Below, in pieces: positions 5,421 to 7,572 of a DNA stretch of 7,572 nucleotides (positions are counted from its first letter, which is position 1; every line of letters begins with the position of its first letter). Made by a program: the position numbers and the translations under genes. Location of the stretch: contig JACPMS010000058.1 of NCBI GenBank assembly GCA_016185875.1, forward strand, positions 1-7,572, read 5' to 3'. The notes under the pieces were generated by a model. The model was not told the origin of the DNA, searched no databases, and was given only the letters and a program-made list of their open reading frames with translations. The DNA is from Candidatus Woesearchaeota archaeon. Lineage in GTDB: Archaea; Nanobdellota; Nanobdellia; Woesearchaeales; GW2011-AR4.

Positions 5421-6623
5421 TTATTTCGCAATTTCTGAATGTTTTTTAATTAAATGCTTGAATACAATCGGCGCTAAAAATGTGCTCAGCAGAGCCATTG
5501 CAATTATTGCCGTGAACACATCCACATTTATCACCCCTTTGTTAAGGGCAAGGGTTGCTATGACAATCTCTGTGTCGCCTTTTGGAATAACGCCCCAGCC
5601 AACAATAAAGCCCTCTGTGAAAGTGCCCTTGCTTAGCACAACACCGATTACTGTGCCCAGAAGTGTCCCTGCAATATCTATGAATGTCAGGACAGCCACC
5701 AGCATAAGGTTGGAGGGCAATGTGCCAAGGTTGGTATTAAGCCCGACATTCACAAAAAACAACGGTATGAGCAAGCCAAAAGATATGATGTGGATAGAAT
5801 GGGATATCTCATTTTTTCTCCATGGCTTGCGATCAGCTCCTGTCAGCAGTGTCTGCCTTACAAGGATTCCTGCAATCAGCGCCCCTATCAGCGAGCCTAT
5901 GCCAAAAAGCTCGGAAAGGTAGGACATCAAAAGAACTATAATCAACGCTCCCATGAAAAGGGCTGATTTTGACTTTTCCTTTTCAAATATTCTCAGTGCA
6001 AACGGTATCAGTGAAATCCTTGATATTATGACAATAGCAACAAAAATCAGGATATCAAATACAAGCTTCTGAAACTTTACTTGGCCCAAAACTACTGAGT
6101 GGAACACAACCAAAATGAAGCTGATGAGCAGCAGCTCAAAAACATCATCAACAGTGCCTGAAGCTATTATTAGGTTTCCTATCCTGCTCTTCAAAAGCTT
6201 TAGCTCTTCAAGAATGTCAAGCGAAATGGCTTGAGAGCTTACAGCCACAGAAATGCCAAGTATCAATGATGTTGAATTATTGAAATGAAACAGGAATCTG
6301 CCAGCAATAAATCCTGCAGCTAATGGAATCAATGTATTGAAGATTGCTATCAAGGAAGACTCCTTGAAGTTCTTCCTGAACTGCTTGAGGTTTATCTCCA
6401 ACCCTACAAAAAAGAACAGCAGGATTATGCCTATATTTGTTATAAATGAGAAAATTGAGAGTATCTCGTTAGTGAAGAGCAAACTTTTTATAAGAGGGAT
6501 GCCAAGCACTACCCCAGCCAGTATCTGGCCAATGACCCTTGGCAGTCCAAAATGCCTGAAAATTTCTGAAATGATGTATGCAAGAAGCAGCGCAATAAGG
6601 GTCACAAGCAGGGCATTTGCCAT
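5421..6623 (-). CDS. CPA2-family cation:proton (Na+/H+) antiporter
   Basis: A 400-residue membrane protein with about 12 hydrophobic segments and almost no soluble part, the size of the transport domain of monovalent cation:proton antiporter-2 proteins. Early features are the helix ending FGLPRVIGQILAGVVLG (26-41) and LLFFFVGLEIN (68-78), both typical of this family. The ion-binding helix carries TVDD, with Asp159-Asp160. In characterised relatives such as NapA, a double Asp goes with electrogenic exchange, whereas Asn-Asp goes with electroneutral exchange. The late motif, usually PRGEV, reads IPKGDTEIVIA (346-356). There is no C-terminal TrkA-N/RCK domain; the chain ends in a short basic tail. 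Expected role: exchange of Na+ or K+ for H+ across the cytoplasmic membrane, for pH and salt balance. ATG 6623 has a TATA box about 30 bases upstream. Substrate ion is not determined by the sequence. Confidence 0.9.
   Translation of the reverse strand: MANALLVTLIALLLAYIISEIFRHFGLPRVIGQILAGVVLGIPLIKSLLFTNEILSIFSFITNIGIILLFFFVGLEINLKQFRKNFKESSLIAIFNTLIPLAAGFIAGRFLFHFNNSTSLILGISVAVSSQAISLDILEELKLLKSRIGNLIIASGTVDDVFELLLISFILVVFHSVVLGQVKFQKLVFDILIFVAIVIISRISLIPFALRIFEKEKSKSALFMGALIIVLLMSYLSELFGIGSLIGALIAGILVRQTLLTGADRKPWRKNEISHSIHIISFGLLIPLFFVNVGLNTNLGTLPSNLMLVAVLTFIDIAGTLLGTVIGVVLSKGTFTEGFIVGWGVIPKGDTEIVIATLALNKGVINVDVFTAIIAMALLSTFLAPIVFKHLIKKHSEIAK
5442..5447 (+). terminator. T6 tract after the EF-like gene
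   Basis: The first run of six T on the plus strand after the stop at 5415 lies inside the 3' end of the antiporter gene, on its opposite strand. If used, the two convergent transcripts overlap by about 25 bases. Confidence 0.3.
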
Positions 6624-6647
6624 TTCTTGATTTCAATTAAATCATGA

Positions 6648-6659
6648 GTATATATAATT
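6648..6659 (-). promoter_or_regulatory. TATA box of the antiporter gene
   Basis: Minus-strand AATTATATATAC is centred about 31 bases upstream of ATG 6623 and predicts a leader of roughly five bases. The larger inverted repeat begins 16 bases further upstream, where an activator or a repressor could act. Confidence 0.45.
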
Positions 6660-6674
6660 TTTTATTTTATTTAT

Positions 6675-6716
6675 AGTAAAGGACACAAATTTTTATACAT
6701 AAATATGTCCTTTACT
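6675..6716. repeat. Perfect 11-base inverted repeat upstream of the antiporter gene
   Basis: AGTAAAGGACA at 6675-6685 is the exact reverse complement of TGTCCTTTACT at 6706-6716, with 20 AT-rich bases between. The arms are about 31 bases apart centre to centre, close to three helical turns. The spacer contains TTTTTATAC, a TATA-like string, so a dimeric or tetrameric regulator bound here could control a promoter. As an RNA, it would be an 11-pair hairpin with a large loop, not followed by a U-run, which makes a terminator less likely. It shares GGACA/TGTCC half-sites with the next repeat. Confidence 0.6.
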
Positions 6717-6724
6717 TATTACGA

Positions 6725-6757
6725 ACGGACAACTATTGTATAATTATTTTTGTCCGT
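6725..6757. repeat. Second inverted repeat with the same half-sites, over the phosphoribosyltransferase stop
   Basis: ACGGACAA at 6725-6732 is the reverse complement of TTGTCCGT at 6750-6757, with a 17-base AT-rich spacer. The inner GGACA and TGTCC words are 19 bases apart, against 20 in the neighbouring repeat. It overlaps the last codons and stop of the phosphoribosyltransferase gene. It could be a second operator, or a stem that protects or ends that transcript. Confidence 0.5.
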
Positions 6758-7424
6758 GAGTATAGTTAAATTTTGTTTTTGCAATATTCAGTTTAAGATA
6801 ATCTTTTACTTCTTCATCTGTCAGCTGCGGAAAGCTGTCATAAAACTGGCTGATTGAGAAGAACAAATTTGTTGAATGCAGGCAGGCAAACTCAAAGCCC
6901 TTTATTTTTCCGGCAAAGTCTGCAGGGGCTACAGGAACAGCAAGGATTATTTTTTTTGGCTTCTGGGACCTGATATAGCTTATTGTAGCCATTGCTGTAA
7001 ATCCAGTTGCAATGCCGTCATCTGCCAATATCACAATCTTGTTTCTTAAATTTTGCAGTTGATAGCTTCCTTTGTAAGCTTTGTACCTTCTTTCTATTTC
7101 CCTGCCAATTTCTCTTGTTTTTTCTTTAATATAACCCCTGGAAATATTATAAATCCCTATTGTTTCTTCATTCAGCATGACTTTCTTGTCAGGGCTGACA
7201 GAGCCGATTGCAAATTCATCATCATCAGGCAAGCCGATTTTTTTAGTCACTATAACGTCTAATTTTAAATTCAAGAATTTTGCAATTTCATAGCCAACTT
7301 CAACACCGCCTCTTGGGATGGCTAATACAATCCCATCTTTGCTGTTTTTATATTTTTTAAGATGTTCCGCTAATTTAACCCCAGCTTCTTTACGATTTTT
7401 GAAGTGCATTTTTTTATCATTCAT
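6744..7424 (-). CDS. Phosphoribosyltransferase (COG1926 type)
   Basis: A 226-residue soluble type I phosphoribosyltransferase of the COG1926 group. Motifs follow the family order: HFKNRKEAGVKLAEHL (7-22), IVLAIPRGGVEVGYEIA (32-48) with the conserved PRGG, VTKKIGLPDDDEFAIGSV (59-76), the PRPP-binding loop VILADDGIATGFT (131-143), AVPVAPADF (162-170), and the C-terminal FYDSFPQLTDEEV (194-206). The two acidic residues followed by GIATG bind the ribose-phosphate of PRPP. The substrate of this group is not established. Start choice: ATG 7424 gives 226 residues, but Met6 at 7409 gives MHFKNRKEAG, closer to the family start. A minus-strand TATA-like run centred near 7438 lies about 29 bases before Met6 and only 14 before ATG 7424, so 7409 may be the true start. 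It lies upstream of the antiporter on the same strand; the 120-base gap with its own TATA box argues for separate transcription. Confidence 0.88.
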   Translation of the reverse strand: MNDKKMHFKNRKEAGVKLAEHLKKYKNSKDGIVLAIPRGGVEVGYEIAKFLNLKLDVIVTKKIGLPDDDEFAIGSVSPDKKVMLNEETIGIYNISRGYIKEKTREIGREIERRYKAYKGSYQLQNLRNKIVILADDGIATGFTAMATISYIRSQKPKKIILAVPVAPADFAGKIKGFEFACLHSTNLFFSISQFYDSFPQLTDEEVKDYLKLNIAKTKFNYTHGQK

Positions 7425-7470
7425 TCTTTGATATTTATATTTTTGTTATTTTTTTCCCAAAAACCAATAA

Positions 7471-7480
7471 ATTTTAAAAC
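7471..7480 (+). promoter_or_regulatory. TATA box of the alanyl-tRNA synthetase gene
   Basis: The TTTTAAAA core is centred near 7475, about 26 bases before ATG 7502. A leaderless mRNA is predicted, as for trxB and mdh. Confidence 0.5.
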
Positions 7481-7501
7481 AATACATTTTTACTCGCTAA
7501 T

Positions 7502-7572
7502 ATGCCTACAGACAAAGAAATTAAAAAGGATTTCAAGGCAAAGGCCTCGAAAGAGCCTGACAAGTATTATGC
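7502..7572 (+). CDS. alaS: Probable alanyl-tRNA synthetase, N-terminal start (partial)
   Basis: An open frame begins at ATG 7502 and runs off the window after 23 complete codons. The visible peptide is lysine-rich, with KEIKKDFKAKASKEPDKYY after MPTD. This resembles the extreme N-terminus of archaeal alanyl-tRNA synthetases, in which a similar basic helix and 'P.kYy' precede the zinc-binding 'CkkCg.yFW' segment. That segment is not in the window, so the identification depends on a short, variable region. Alanyl-tRNA synthetase attaches alanine to tRNA-Ala in the cytoplasm. The well-spaced TATA box supports a real gene start. It is divergent from the phosphoribosyltransferase gene, with 77 bases between the start codons. 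Confidence 0.5.
   Translation, partial: MPTDKEIKKDFKAKASKEPDKYY

Noticed and set aside
6675..6757. Lrp-family (Ptr2-like) operator or CRISPR-like repeats
   Set aside because: Ptr2 sites I know of are short GGAC...GTCC palindromes of about 15 bases, not 29-30, and two unequal inverted repeats do not make a CRISPR array.
1..7572. Mobile element or defence system
   Set aside because: No transposase, integrase, nuclease or toxin-antitoxin motif is visible; the two orphan genes lack flanking direct repeats that would show an insertion.

Overview
The window looks like a chromosomal piece of an archaeon, most likely a small-genome DPANN lineage such as Woesearchaeota or Pacearchaeota. The evidence is indirect. 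Archaeal TATA boxes sit about 24-31 bases upstream of most start codons, with little or no room for a leader. Arginine in the core genes is almost all AGA/AGG. Intergenic DNA is very AT-rich and gene order is compact. The family content also fits: a standalone EF-Tu domain II-like protein and an archaeal-type alanyl-tRNA synthetase start. No rRNA or tRNA is present to fix the taxon.

Left part (1-2391), plus strand. The 3' end of a probable pyruvate kinase gene is followed one base later by malic enzyme, which is broken by one extra G at 759-762. A T-tract and a TATA box then precede a complete thioredoxin reductase. Further right, malate dehydrogenase (3640-4575) belongs to the same metabolic theme. 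Together these enzymes connect phosphoenolpyruvate, pyruvate, malate and oxaloacetate and exchange NAD(P)H, and thioredoxin reductase passes reducing power to thiols.

Between them (2392-3639) lies a possible 37-residue small ORF and a 287-residue unrecognised gene on the opposite strand. The latter has somewhat different codon use and looks like an accessory insertion between the metabolic genes. After malate dehydrogenase comes a second unrecognised gene (162 residues), then the 87-residue EF-Tu domain II-like protein, the one gene here with a clear Shine-Dalgarno sequence.

Right part (5421-7424), minus strand. A COG1926-type phosphoribosyltransferase gene lies upstream of a CPA2-family cation:proton antiporter gene. 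The 120 bases between them carry two related inverted repeats (GGACA-N20-TGTCC and GGACA-N19-TGTCC), each enclosing AT-rich, TATA-like sequence. These are the most striking noncoding signals of the window. The window closes with the first 23 codons of a probable alanyl-tRNA synthetase gene on the plus strand, divergent from the phosphoribosyltransferase.

I see no CRISPR array, transposase, tRNA or rRNA, and no clear new multi-gene system. The best leads are the paired inverted repeats, the two orphan genes and the malic enzyme frameshift.
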